Shown: positions 26,115-34,945 of the stretch, piece after piece
Layout: each line of letters starts with the position of its first letter
How positions within the stretch are numbered: position 1 is the first letter of the stretch
Source: CAVTPD01 sp963736575
Lineage (GTDB): Bacteria; Bacteroidota; Bacteroidia; Cytophagales; JAAEPT01
Length of the DNA stretch: 64,000 nt
Assembly (NCBI GenBank): GCA_963736575.1
Contig: CAVTPD010000003.1
Span: 558,001 to 622,000, forward strand
Reading direction: 5' to 3'
Made by a program: the position numbers and the translations under genes
The notes under the pieces: generated by a model
Database searches by the model: none
Told to the model about the DNA's origin: nothing
What the model saw: only the letters and a program-made list of their open reading frames with translations

Positions 26115-27071
26115 ATGAAAAGAAGAACTTTTCTGAAGGATTTATGTGTGCTAGGAGGTGGCGCTATAATTAGCACCAGTTTACCTTCTTTATTTATTCC
26201 TGAAGCGAAAGCTTCCTCTCTTCAATTTGAAATTTCATTGGCGCAATGGTCGCTTCATAAAAGTCTTTTTTCTGGCAAAATAAGCACCTTAGACTTTCCC
26301 GGAATCACAAAAAACACTTATGGCCTTTCAGCAGTAGAATACGTTAATCAGTTTTTTAAAGACAAGGCGGAAGATGCTGCCTACCTTCAGGAATTAAAAA
26401 ACAGATGTAACGACAACGGGGTTTACAGCCATTTAATAATGGTAGACCAAGAAGGCGAACTTTCTTCCACTTCAGAAAAAGAGAGAAACAACGCTGTAGA
26501 AAACCATTACAAATGGATAACTGCTGCTAAAGAATTAGGTTGCACCTCTATACGTGTAAACCTACACGGACATGGTTATAATACTGATCAAGATTGGGTA
26601 AATGCATCCGTAGACGGATTAGGTAAACTGGTTTCATTTTCAGAAAAACATAAGATGAATGTTTTGGTAGAAAACCATGGTCAACTTTCCTCTAAAGGAA
26701 ATCTTGTAGCTGAAGTCATGAAACAGGTCAATAATCCTTATTGCGGCACTTTACCAGATTTTGGTAATTTCTGTGTTGCGCGTAGAGACGGGGATTTATG
26801 GGAATCACCATGCATTGAAACCTATGATTATTACAAAGGGGTAAAAGAAATGCTTCCGTTTGCAAAAGGCATAAGCGCTAAAGCATTTCTTTTTGATGAA
26901 AACGGAAATGAACCCAACATTGATTACAACAAGCTGTTTAAATTGATCCAGAAATCTGGATTTAACGGTTATGTTGGTATAGAATACGAAGGCGATTCTC
27001 TTTCGGAAGAAGAAGGGATTAAAGCCACTATTGCACTTTTAGAGAAAACTAGAAAAAATTTAAATAAATAA
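26115..27071 (+). CDS. Exported sugar phosphate isomerase/epimerase family protein
   Basis: 318 aa from ATG 26115; an in-frame GTG further upstream would put 18 unlikely residues before MKRRTFLKDL. The N-terminus has a twin-arginine-like RRTFLK motif and a hydrophobic core GGGAIISTSLPSLF, so it is probably exported by Tat. The body is a xylose-isomerase-like TIM barrel: EISLAQWSLH, GLSAVEYVNQFF, GCTSIRVNLHGHG, NVLVENHGQLS and YVGIEYEGDSLSEEEG at the C-terminus, with His and Glu metal ligands. The family isomerises or epimerises sugars or keto-sugars. It lies 89 nt after the GH5 gene and 12 nt before an aldo/keto reductase gene, consistent with processing released glucan sugars. Confidence 0.82.
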   Translation: MKRRTFLKDLCVLGGGAIISTSLPSLFIPEAKASSLQFEISLAQWSLHKSLFSGKISTLDFPGITKNTYGLSAVEYVNQFFKDKAEDAAYLQELKNRCNDNGVYSHLIMVDQEGELSSTSEKERNNAVENHYKWITAAKELGCTSIRVNLHGHGYNTDQDWVNASVDGLGKLVSFSEKHKMNVLVENHGQLSSKGNLVAEVMKQVNNPYCGTLPDFGNFCVARRDGDLWESPCIETYDYYKGVKEMLPFAKGISAKAFLFDENGNEPNIDYNKLFKLIQKSGFNGYVGIEYEGDSLSEEEGIKATIALLEKTRKNLNK

Positions 27072-27083
27072 ACTGTACAGAAT

Positions 27084-28055
27084 ATGCTTTACAGAAGATT
27101 TGGTAGACTTAATTGGGAAGTAAGTGAAATTGGTTACGGAATGTGGGGAATGGCCGGATGGACAGAATCCGACGATAAGCAATCCGAAAAATCATTAGAC
27201 TTAGCTGTAGAAAACGGAGTAAACTTCTTTGACACTGCTTGGGGTTATGGTGAAGGTCATAGTGAAGAACTATTGGGAAAGTTGGTAAAAAGACATCCTA
27301 ATAAAAGACTTTACACAGCTTCAAAAATACCCCCAATGAATTTTAAATGGCCTTCTAAAGGTCATTACAAATTAGAAGATTGTTTCCCTGCTTCGCACAT
27401 AAGAGAATACGCAGAGAAAACCTTGAAAAACTTAGGTTCTGAAAGTATAGACCTACTTCAATTTCATGTTTGGGAAGATGCTTGGGCAGAAAATGAAGAA
27501 TGGCAAAGAGAAGTTGAAAAGCTAAAACAAGAAGGCAAAGTAACTTCTTTTGGTATTAGTGTAAACCGTTGGGAACCTACCAACTGCATTAAAACATTAG
27601 ATACTGGCTTAATTGATTCTATTCAAACTATATATAACATTTTTGACCAAGCTCCGGAAGACGTATTGTTCCCGTATTGCGAAAAAAATGACATAGCTAT
27701 TATTGCTCGTGTTCCTTTTGACGAAGGCACATTAACCGGTAACATCACCAAAGACACTACTTTCCCGGAAGGCGATTGGAGAGGTACTTATTTTGTTCCT
27801 GAAAATCTAATAGCTAGCGCCGAAAAAGCCGATGAACTTAGACCAATAATTCCTGAAGGAATGACTATGGCTGAAATGGCACTTCGGTTTATTTTAGAAA
27901 ACAAAACAGTTTGTGCTGCTATTCCTGGGATGAGAAAAGAAAGAAATGTTTTGGCCAATACAGCAACTAGCGACGGCAAACGTTTAGAAAATTCTCTATA
28001 TAAAGAATTAAGAAATCACCGTTGGGACAGACAACCGACCTCATGGTCACAATAA
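27084..28055 (+). CDS. Aldo/keto reductase
   Basis: 323 aa (beta/alpha)8 NADPH-dependent oxidoreductase, cytosolic. Motifs: FDTAWGYGEGHSEELLG at about 49-65, with catalytic Asp and Tyr; TASKIPP near 74-80, with the catalytic Lys; and LLQFHVWED near 126-134, with the active-site His. C-terminal cofactor-binding AAIPGMRKERNVLANT is near 276-291. Members of this type reduce aldoses or keto-sugars. Close spacing to the isomerase gene suggests both act on the same sugar. The frame is intact and the start ATG is clear. Confidence 0.9.
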   Translation: MLYRRFGRLNWEVSEIGYGMWGMAGWTESDDKQSEKSLDLAVENGVNFFDTAWGYGEGHSEELLGKLVKRHPNKRLYTASKIPPMNFKWPSKGHYKLEDCFPASHIREYAEKTLKNLGSESIDLLQFHVWEDAWAENEEWQREVEKLKQEGKVTSFGISVNRWEPTNCIKTLDTGLIDSIQTIYNIFDQAPEDVLFPYCEKNDIAIIARVPFDEGTLTGNITKDTTFPEGDWRGTYFVPENLIASAEKADELRPIIPEGMTMAEMALRFILENKTVCAAIPGMRKERNVLANTATSDGKRLENSLYKELRNHRWDRQPTSWSQ

Positions 28056-28072
28056 TTAAAAACACCATTCCT

Positions 28073-28093
28073 GCCGGAATCTTTGATTTCGGC
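28073..28093 (+). terminator. Hairpin after aldo/keto reductase, weak terminator candidate
   Basis: GCCGGAA and TTTCGGC form a 7-bp stem (one G-T) around a 7-nt loop, 18 nt after the stop codon. It is followed by CGGTCTTATATTTC rather than a clean T-run, so termination is doubtful; it might only stabilise the mRNA 3' end. Confidence 0.25.
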
Positions 28094-28147
28094 CGGTCTT
28101 ATATTTCAGTTTAGGAATTAAAAATTAATCAACATTGTTTTTTTGTT

Positions 28148-29089
28148 ATGAAACATATCCTATTCCCCCTTTTAATTAGTTTTTTAATTACTTCTTGTGG
28201 TAACCAAGCGGTAAAAAACTATACTGAAAATGTAGACTCATTAAGTCCTAAATTAAAAAACGACTCTTCAGAGATACAGCTTACTAAATCATGGACAAGA
28301 GATGATTTTATTCATCCAGAATCAATTATTGAACACCCAGACTCGGGTTATTTATTTATCTCTAATATTGGAATTAACCCAACTAGTATCTTGCCAGACG
28401 GTTTTATAAGTAAGGTTAACAAAGACGGGAGTTTTATAGACCGAAAATTTGTAAAAGGAATCCGTGGACCAAAAGGCTTATGTTATGCCAATGAAAAATT
28501 ATATGCGGCAACGGTAAAAGAATTACTAGAAATAGACGCAAAAACAGGCGAGACTTTAAATACATTTACAAACGACTCTATTGGTATGTTTAACGACATT
28601 ACTAAGGATGAAGAAGGAAACATATATGTTTCTGACATGAACGAATCTGCTATCTATAAGCTAGGTAATAATGGTAATTTTAGCCTAATATATCAGAACG
28701 ATTTTTTAGATCACCCTAATGGTTTATTAGTAGATGGAGAACAACTTATTATAGGCACTTGGGGAAGATTAAATGATGACCCAAAACTAGACTCTACCGG
28801 AAATCTATTTTCTTTAAACCTTAAGACATTAGAATTAAAATCGATCACCAAAAACAAACCCGGAAAACTGGATGGTATACAAAAATTTAAAAACGGATAC
28901 CTAGTTTCTTCTTGGAAAGCAGGTGAGGTTTTATTTATAACACCAGAAGGCGACGTTAAAAGCATTTTAAATACCGAAACAAGTATAGGAGACATCCTGT
29001 TCTTAGAAAAAGAAAATAAGCTTTACATCCCAATGAATTTTCAAAATCAAATTGAAATGTTCAACATAAACACAGAAAATAAACTTTAA
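28148..29089 (+). CDS. SMP-30/gluconolactonase-like beta-propeller lipoprotein
   Basis: 313 aa. The lipoprotein signal is MKHILFPLLISFLITSCGN, with lipobox Cys 17. The mature part is a six-bladed propeller with repeated PESIIEHPDSGYLFISN, GPKGLCYANEKLYAA, FNDITKDEEGNIYVSD and HPNGLLVDGEQLIIG segments, the Asn/Asp pattern of SMP-30 and NHL-like propellers. In a glucan locus a sugar lactonase role is plausible but not shown; the divalent-metal triad cannot be confirmed by eye. It precedes the second GH5 gene by 4 nt, so they are translated from one message. Confidence 0.72.
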   Translation: MKHILFPLLISFLITSCGNQAVKNYTENVDSLSPKLKNDSSEIQLTKSWTRDDFIHPESIIEHPDSGYLFISNIGINPTSILPDGFISKVNKDGSFIDRKFVKGIRGPKGLCYANEKLYAATVKELLEIDAKTGETLNTFTNDSIGMFNDITKDEEGNIYVSDMNESAIYKLGNNGNFSLIYQNDFLDHPNGLLVDGEQLIIGTWGRLNDDPKLDSTGNLFSLNLKTLELKSITKNKPGKLDGIQKFKNGYLVSSWKAGEVLFITPEGDVKSILNTETSIGDILFLEKENKLYIPMNFQNQIEMFNINTENKL

Positions 29090-29093
29090 TACA

Positions 29094-30065
29094 ATGAAAA
29101 AAATAACACAACTATTAGTGCTAACTGCTGCACTCCTATTTTCAACGTTAAGTAATGCGCAAACTCCGGTAGAAAAACACGGGCAACTAAGTATAGATGG
29201 GATTCATATTGTTGACGAAAAAGGGAATACAGTTCAGTTTAAAGGAATGTCGTTTTTCTGGAGCCAATGGATGGACCAATATTACACAAAAAAGGTAGTT
29301 AAAACCTTAGCTAACGATTGGCAAAGTGGCATTATGAGAATTGCTATGGGTGTTGATATGGGCGGCTATTTAGAAAACCCAGAGGTTGAAATGAAAAAAG
29401 TAGACCGAATGGTGAAATATGCTGTTCAATACGGTCTATATGTAATCATTGATTACCATGCCCACAAAGCACATGAAAATACTGAGGCAGCAAAAAAATT
29501 CTTTGCCCAAATGGCTCAGAAATACGGGCAATACCCAAATGTTATTTACGAAACATTTAATGAACCCCTTGATGACGTAGATTGGGCTACTCAATTAAAA
29601 CCTTATCACGAAGCGGTAATTGATACCATCCGTCATTATGACCCAGATAACATTATTGTTTGTGGTACAAAAAGATGGTCACAATTAGTTGATGAACCAG
29701 CTGCTGATCCAATTGATAGAACAAATATTGCTTACACGCTTCATTTCTATGCCAATACCCATAGACAAGATTTAAGAGATATAGCAAAAGGAGCTATTGA
29801 CAAAGGCATTTGTCTTTTTGTTACTGAATTTGGAACATGTAGCGCAGACGGTAATGGCGACTTAAACTACGAAGAAATGAAAAAGTGGTCTAAGTTTATG
29901 GACCGTTACCAAATTAGCTGGTGCAATTGGTCTGTAGCAGATAAAAAAGAAACTGCTTCTATTTTAATGCCCGAAGCGAATACTTATGGGTATTGGCCAG
30001 ATGATCAACTAACCGATTCTGGAAAGTTGATTAAAAGCATGATTAAAGGAACGGACCAACCTTAA
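29094..30065 (+). CDS. GH5 family glycoside hydrolase (endoglucanase-like)
   Basis: 323 aa single-domain enzyme with a Sec signal peptide (about 1-22, ending SNAQ). GH5 motifs: GMSFFWSQWMDQYY near 49-62, YVIIDYHAHKAHEN near 117-130, acid/base Glu in YETFNEPLDD (about 158) and nucleophile Glu in LFVTEFGTCS (about 246). Then WCNWSVADKKET near 281-292 and a short tail. Unlike the first GH5 it has no CBM and no type IX sorting domain, so it is probably periplasmic and acts on oligosaccharides. Its catalytic core is visibly related to the first GH5 (shared SWCNWS-ADK-ET ending), suggesting an old duplication. Confidence 0.92.
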   Translation: MKKITQLLVLTAALLFSTLSNAQTPVEKHGQLSIDGIHIVDEKGNTVQFKGMSFFWSQWMDQYYTKKVVKTLANDWQSGIMRIAMGVDMGGYLENPEVEMKKVDRMVKYAVQYGLYVIIDYHAHKAHENTEAAKKFFAQMAQKYGQYPNVIYETFNEPLDDVDWATQLKPYHEAVIDTIRHYDPDNIIVCGTKRWSQLVDEPAADPIDRTNIAYTLHFYANTHRQDLRDIAKGAIDKGICLFVTEFGTCSADGNGDLNYEEMKKWSKFMDRYQISWCNWSVADKKETASILMPEANTYGYWPDDQLTDSGKLIKSMIKGTDQP

Positions 30066-30100
30066 CAGTCTCTGTTTAAACACATAACTTCAACAACACT

Positions 30101-30131
30101 AAGCCGAATGGGTCCCCTATTCGGCTTTTTT
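30101..30131 (+). terminator. Intrinsic terminator of the GH5 locus
   Basis: AAGCCGAAT (30101-30109) pairs with ATTCGGCTT (30119-30127), with further GGG/CCC pairing in the loop. It is followed by a T-run. It sits 36 nt after the GH5 stop codon. Confidence 0.85.
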
Positions 30132-30249
30132 AATGCGTATTTTTTTAATCGTTCAAAAAAGTTATCAACAAAACTAGGGGTTTTTAACAATAAAATTTTC
30201 ATTTGTTTTTTTAAGTCACTAAATTTTCCTCTTCTTAAAAAGTCTGAAA

Positions 30250-30678
30250 ATGAGCAAGTTAAACATTCTTGTGGTGGATGATAACCCTACAGACCTTAGA
30301 CTTACCAAAAACGCTATTGAAAGTTCTGGTATAAATTGTCTTGTAGAGTTTGTTATGGATGGAGAAGAAGCCATCTCTTATCTTAACAAAGAAATGGAGT
30401 ATGAAGACTCCCCAACACCAGATCTAATTTTTTTAGATTTAATCCTTCCAAAGGAAAGTGGTTTAAACATTCTTAGAAAAATCAAAGAAAACAACATCTT
30501 CTTAGGTACAAGAGTGGTTATTATTTCTGGGTCTAAAGCCAGTTCAGATAAATTAGATGCTTTAAACCTAGATGCCGAAAATTTTTTAACCAAATCCTGC
30601 ATTCCTCAAAAATTTATGCAAGAAATTAAAAGAGAGGTAATTACTTCTTGGGAAAAAAGAGAGGCTTCTTTGGCTTAA
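30250..30678 (+). CDS. Single-domain response regulator (Rcp1-like)
   Basis: 142 aa receiver only, with no output domain. The acidic pair is at D10-D11 (LVVDDN), the phosphoacceptor is D63 in LIFLDLILP, and conserved Ser (IISGS, about 96) and Lys (FLTKSC, about 115) complete the site. The loop after the beta-3 strand (PKESGLNIL) and the length resemble Rcp1-type regulators that work with phytochrome-like or hybrid kinases. No kinase gene is adjacent. The stop codon overlaps the convergent uvrB stop (shared TTAA). Confidence 0.92.
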   Translation: MSKLNILVVDDNPTDLRLTKNAIESSGINCLVEFVMDGEEAISYLNKEMEYEDSPTPDLIFLDLILPKESGLNILRKIKENNIFLGTRVVIISGSKASSDKLDALNLDAENFLTKSCIPQKFMQEIKREVITSWEKREASLA

Positions 30679-32693
30679 AACTCTTTCAATTTTTCTTGTA
30701 AAGTATACAATTCATCTCGTAACTCTGCTGCTTTCAAGAAGTCTAAATCTTTTGCGGCCACATCCATATCTCTTTTCACACGCTGAATAGCTTTTTCTAC
30801 TGCTGGCTTAGACATATAGGCAATTACAGGATCGGCAGCTATTAATTTTTCTTCGCCAGAATAAGCATCACTATAAGCCTTACTTACACCAGTAACATTC
30901 ATCTGAGTCATAATCTCTTCTTTTGTTCTGGTAACCGTTGTTGGCGTAATTCCGTGGTCTATATTGTATTGCTCTTGTATTAATCTACGTCTTTGTGTTT
31001 CATCAATAGCCAATTGCATAGAACCCGTCATTTTATCGGCATACATAATTACTTTACCATTACTATTTCTGGCTGCTCTTCCAATGGTCTGTATCATAGA
31101 CTTCATATTCCGCAAGAAACCTTCTTTATCGGCATCAAAAATTACCACTAAAGAAACTTCTGGTAGGTCTAAGCCTTCACGTAATAAATTAACGCCAACT
31201 AAAACATCAAAAACACCCAATCTAAGGTCTCTAAGAATTTCAACCCGTTCTAATGTATCTATTTCAGAATGAATATAACGTGTTTTAACATTTAGGTTTT
31301 GTAAGTATTTAGTCAACTCTTCGGCCATACGCTTGGTTAAGGTAGTGGCTAAAACACGTTCACCGCTTGCAATCCGTTCATCTACTTCTTCTAAGAAATC
31401 ATCTATCTGGTTAGCCGTAGGTTTTACTTCAATTTCAGGATCTAATAAACCAGTAGGACGAATAATTTGCTCTACAACAATACCTTCTACTTTGTTTAGC
31501 TCATAATCTGCGGGGGTAGCGGTAACATATATTACCTGATTGGTAATGGCTTCAAACTCGTTAAAAGTTAACGGTCTATTATCTAAGGCTGCTGGTAAGC
31601 GGAAACCATATTCTACCAAATTCATTTTTCTAGAACGGTCACCGCCCCACATGGCGCGTATTTGGGGTATAGTTACGTGACTTTCGTCAATAACCATTAA
31701 ATAATCATCTGGGAAATAATCCAATAAACAGAAGGGTCTGGTTCCAGGTTTTCTGCCATCGAAATAACGGCTATAATTTTCTATACCGCTGCAATAGCCC
31801 AACTCACGCATCATTTCTAAATCAAACTCTGTACGTTCCAGAATTCGCTTAGACTCCATAAATTTACCGTCTTGCTCCAACATTGAAATATGACCCATTA
31901 AATCATCTTGAATCTGATTTATACATTGGCTCATCTTGTCTTTATCGGTAACAAAAAGGTTCGCGGGGAAAATAGCAATCTGTTTTTCTGAAGCTATCTT
32001 GCTTCCATTAAAAGGATCTATACGTTGAATTTCTTCTATTTCATCTCCCCAGAAAATTAACCGGTAAGCAAAATCGGCATAGGCCGGGAAAATATCTACC
32101 GTATCGCCTTTAACCCTGAAATTCCCTCTTTTAAATTCTGCTTGTGTTCTACTGTATAGAATATCAATAAAAGAAAAAAGAAGCTGATTTCTACTTACGG
32201 TATCTCCAGTTTTCAGCCCTACAACACTTTTTTCAAAATCTTCTGGATTACCCATACCATAAATACAAGAAACCGAAGAAACCACAATAACATCTCTTCT
32301 ACCCGAAACCAATGCAGAAGTAGCACTAAGACGCAACTTTTCTATTTCTTCATTAATAGAAAGGTCTTTCTCTATGTATAAATTAGAAGCTGGTAAATAA
32401 GCTTCTGGCTGGTAATAATCGTAATAGGATACAAAATATTCTACTGCATTATCCGGAAAGAAAGATTTCAGCTCACCGTAAAGTTGTGCAGCAAGAGTTT
32501 TATTATGACTTAAAACCAAAGTAGGTTTATCTACATTGGCAATAACATTTGCTGCCGTAAATGTTTTACCAGAACCCGTAACCCCCAATAAAACTTGGTA
32601 TTTATCACCATTATTGAGGCCATTGGTTAATTGTTCAATAGCTTTAGGTTGATCTCCTGTTGGTTTATATTTTGAACTAAGTCTAAAACTCAC
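30675..32693 (-). CDS. uvrB: Excinuclease ABC subunit B
   Basis: 672 aa DNA helicase-like subunit of nucleotide excision repair. Walker A GVTGSGKTFTAAN is at about 38-50. The beta-hairpin with YYDYYQPEAYLP (about 91-102) locks damaged DNA. DESHVT (about 337-342) is the DEAD-like box, and helicase motifs ERVLATTLTKRMAEEL and QTIGRAARN are present. A UVR domain (about 632-667) binds UvrC. The start is GTG at 32693, 11 nt inside the Gfo/Idh gene, so uvrB is co-transcribed behind two sugar genes. Confidence 0.97.
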   Translation of the reverse strand: MSFRLSSKYKPTGDQPKAIEQLTNGLNNGDKYQVLLGVTGSGKTFTAANVIANVDKPTLVLSHNKTLAAQLYGELKSFFPDNAVEYFVSYYDYYQPEAYLPASNLYIEKDLSINEEIEKLRLSATSALVSGRRDVIVVSSVSCIYGMGNPEDFEKSVVGLKTGDTVSRNQLLFSFIDILYSRTQAEFKRGNFRVKGDTVDIFPAYADFAYRLIFWGDEIEEIQRIDPFNGSKIASEKQIAIFPANLFVTDKDKMSQCINQIQDDLMGHISMLEQDGKFMESKRILERTEFDLEMMRELGYCSGIENYSRYFDGRKPGTRPFCLLDYFPDDYLMVIDESHVTIPQIRAMWGGDRSRKMNLVEYGFRLPAALDNRPLTFNEFEAITNQVIYVTATPADYELNKVEGIVVEQIIRPTGLLDPEIEVKPTANQIDDFLEEVDERIASGERVLATTLTKRMAEELTKYLQNLNVKTRYIHSEIDTLERVEILRDLRLGVFDVLVGVNLLREGLDLPEVSLVVIFDADKEGFLRNMKSMIQTIGRAARNSNGKVIMYADKMTGSMQLAIDETQRRRLIQEQYNIDHGITPTTVTRTKEEIMTQMNVTGVSKAYSDAYSGEEKLIAADPVIAYMSKPAVEKAIQRVKRDMDVAAKDLDFLKAAELRDELYTLQEKLKEF

Positions 32694-33708
32694 TTTCTTT
32701 TGGTTTATACATTTTTTCGATGATTTTGACCACTTTCATTCCTTCATATCCAGATGTAGCAATCTCCGATTTTCCGTGTAAAACATCAATTACATTTTGA
32801 ATAATGTAAAAATGATTAGCAGCAGAACCTTTATAGGTACCATAATCATTTGGTGGTGCTGTTTCTGGTAAAGCGGGTGTTTTAAACCCCTTAACATTAC
32901 AGTACTCTAACTTGTTCATGTATTGCCCACCAACTTTTACTGTTCCATTTTCGGCAATAATGGTAATACTGCTTTCTAGATTTTCTTCAAAAACTGAAGT
33001 AGTAAAATTAAATACACCTTTGGTTTCGTGTTCTTTTTTAAGCTGAAACAAAACCGTTCCGGAATCATCAAACTGAGTTAGTTTTTGGTGATTAAAATTA
33101 TAAAGTGAGGAGTGTGTTATTTTTAAATCGCCAAAAAGCCAATAAATTAAATCTACAAAATGAGAGAATTGCGTGTATAAAACCCCACCGTCCAAATCTT
33201 TAGTTCCCCTCCAACTGGCAGAATTATAATAACGTTCGTCCCTGTTCCAAAAACAGTTTACATGTATAGAATAAATCTTACCCAGCTTACCATCCTTAAC
33301 CAAGGAATTAAGAAAAATTGCTGCCGGTGAGAACCGATTTTGCATAACGCAAAAAACTGCTTTTTTCTGTTGCTGAGAGTATTCAATAATTTCTTTACAA
33401 GTTTCTGAACTTAAGCCCATAGGCTTTTCAATCACCACATGTTTTTCTGCTTCTAAAGCATTCATAGCTTGTTCGGCATGAAAACCATTGGGGGTGGCTA
33501 TGATTACCACATCAACTTCCGAATTCAGTAACCTTTCTGCCGAACTGGTAAATTTAGCACCGTATAAATTTTCATCTTTAAAGTTTTCTTTAGGCTTTTC
33601 ATCACACACCATATAAAGTTCTGCAACTGGGTTATTGGCAATAACCGCTGCATGGCGTTTTCCTATGTGACCAAATCCTATAATTCCAAAACGTATCTTC
33701 TTAGCCAT
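32683..33708 (-). CDS. Gfo/Idh/MocA-type NAD(P)-dependent sugar oxidoreductase
   Basis: 341 aa. The N-terminal Rossmann fold begins GIIGFGHIGKRHAAVI (about 8-23). The EKPMG motif near 94-98 places the conserved Lys, and the C-terminal alpha/beta domain has SWRGTKDLDGGVLYTQFSH. Such enzymes oxidise or reduce ring hydroxyls of (UDP-)sugars. The DegT-type aminotransferase gene is 9 nt upstream, and this pair resembles the dehydrogenase/aminotransferase step of amino-sugar synthesis (WlbA/WlbE-like). The acetyltransferase usually found beside them is missing here. Confidence 0.9.
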   Translation of the reverse strand: MAKKIRFGIIGFGHIGKRHAAVIANNPVAELYMVCDEKPKENFKDENLYGAKFTSSAERLLNSEVDVVIIATPNGFHAEQAMNALEAEKHVVIEKPMGLSSETCKEIIEYSQQQKKAVFCVMQNRFSPAAIFLNSLVKDGKLGKIYSIHVNCFWNRDERYYNSASWRGTKDLDGGVLYTQFSHFVDLIYWLFGDLKITHSSLYNFNHQKLTQFDDSGTVLFQLKKEHETKGVFNFTTSVFEENLESSITIIAENGTVKVGGQYMNKLEYCNVKGFKTPALPETAPPNDYGTYKGSAANHFYIIQNVIDVLHGKSEIATSGYEGMKVVKIIEKMYKPKESEF

Positions 33709-33717
33709 CCTTCAAAT

Positions 33718-34833
33718 CTACTTAAAAAACTGTCTAATTTTGTCTGAAACGTAATCTAACTGTTCTGCCTTTAATCCCCCATGAATAGGGATCGAAAGCA
33801 CTTCTCTAGAAAGTTTATCTGAAATTGGACAATCATTTTTAAACGCTATAAATGCTTTTTGTTGGTGTAAAGCTTTTGGATAATATACCATTGCATCTAT
33901 TTCGTTTTCCTTTAAAAACATCTGCAACGCATCCCTTTTTTCTGCTTTAACTTTCAGCGTAAACTGATTATAAGAATGCCCTGAATATTTGGGAACAAAG
34001 GGCAATTCTATTCCTAAACAATCCTTTAAGTTGTCTCTGTATTTTAAAGCATTATTTTTTCTTACCTGAAGCGAATCATCAAAGTACTTTAGTTTAATCT
34101 GCAAAAGACCAGCTTGTAGGGTATCTAATCTAGAGTTTATTCCTAATCTTTGATGATTGTATTTACCATTTTGACCATGGGCAGCAATAGATTTTAAGGA
34201 TTTGTAATCTTCTTCATTTTTACAAAAAACTGCGCCTCCATCACCAAAACCACCTAAATTTTTAGACGGAAAAAAGGAATTGGTTCCGAAAGCTCCAATA
34301 GTGCCCGTAAAATGCTTTTCCCGTTCTTCATCAATCCATTCTGTACCCAAAGACTGGGCGTTGTCTTCAATAATAATCAAATTAAACTCTTTGGCTATTT
34401 TCATAATTTCAGCCATATCACATGCTTGACCAAAAAGATGTACCGGTATAATTGCTTTAGATTTTTCTGTTATTTTATTTTTTAAATCCTGAATATCAAT
34501 AGTAAATGTATGGTAATTTACCTCTACAAAAACAGGTTTAAGACCCAACATAACCACGGGACCTGCAGTAGCTGCATAAGTAAAAGAAGGAATTAAAACT
34601 TCATCACCATTTTTTAATCCAGAGGCCATTAAACTTAACAAAATAGCATCTGTACCGTTGGCACAAGATTGCACATAATTGGATTGGAAAACAGAAGAAA
34701 CATTATCTTCAAAACATTTAACTAACTCACCCTGAATAAAATCCGATGCTAATAACGTATTGTTAAATACTTTAGTAAAATCGTCTATATAGTTATTGTG
34801 TTCTTGACTTAAAGCCAAAAAGGGAACTTTCAT
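33718..34833 (-). CDS. DegT/DnrJ/EryC1/StrS family PLP-dependent aminotransferase
   Basis: 371 aa. Family marks: PSFTYAATAGPVVMLGLKPVFV at about 77-98, described by its first and last residues; EDNAQSLGTEW near 155-165, with the PLP-ring Asp; and FFPSKNLGGFGDGGAVF near 187-203, with the Schiff-base Lys. It transaminates keto-sugar nucleotides to amino-sugars. ATG at 34833 faces the divergent ABC exporter gene 112 nt away; this gap must hold both promoters, but I see no clear match to the Bacteroidota consensus. It heads the DegT-Gfo-uvrB transcription unit. Confidence 0.92.
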   Translation of the reverse strand: MKVPFLALSQEHNNYIDDFTKVFNNTLLASDFIQGELVKCFEDNVSSVFQSNYVQSCANGTDAILLSLMASGLKNGDEVLIPSFTYAATAGPVVMLGLKPVFVEVNYHTFTIDIQDLKNKITEKSKAIIPVHLFGQACDMAEIMKIAKEFNLIIIEDNAQSLGTEWIDEEREKHFTGTIGAFGTNSFFPSKNLGGFGDGGAVFCKNEEDYKSLKSIAAHGQNGKYNHQRLGINSRLDTLQAGLLQIKLKYFDDSLQVRKNNALKYRDNLKDCLGIELPFVPKYSGHSYNQFTLKVKAEKRDALQMFLKENEIDAMVYYPKALHQQKAFIAFKNDCPISDKLSREVLSIPIHGGLKAEQLDYVSDKIRQFFK

Positions 34834-34945
34834 ATAATTATTTCTAGAAACAATTCATAAATAACGTAAAAATAATGACTTAAGGAAGTTTCTTTTTGGG
34901 ATATACTATATCTTCACGCCTTTAAATAAGCTAGCGTTTTACTCT

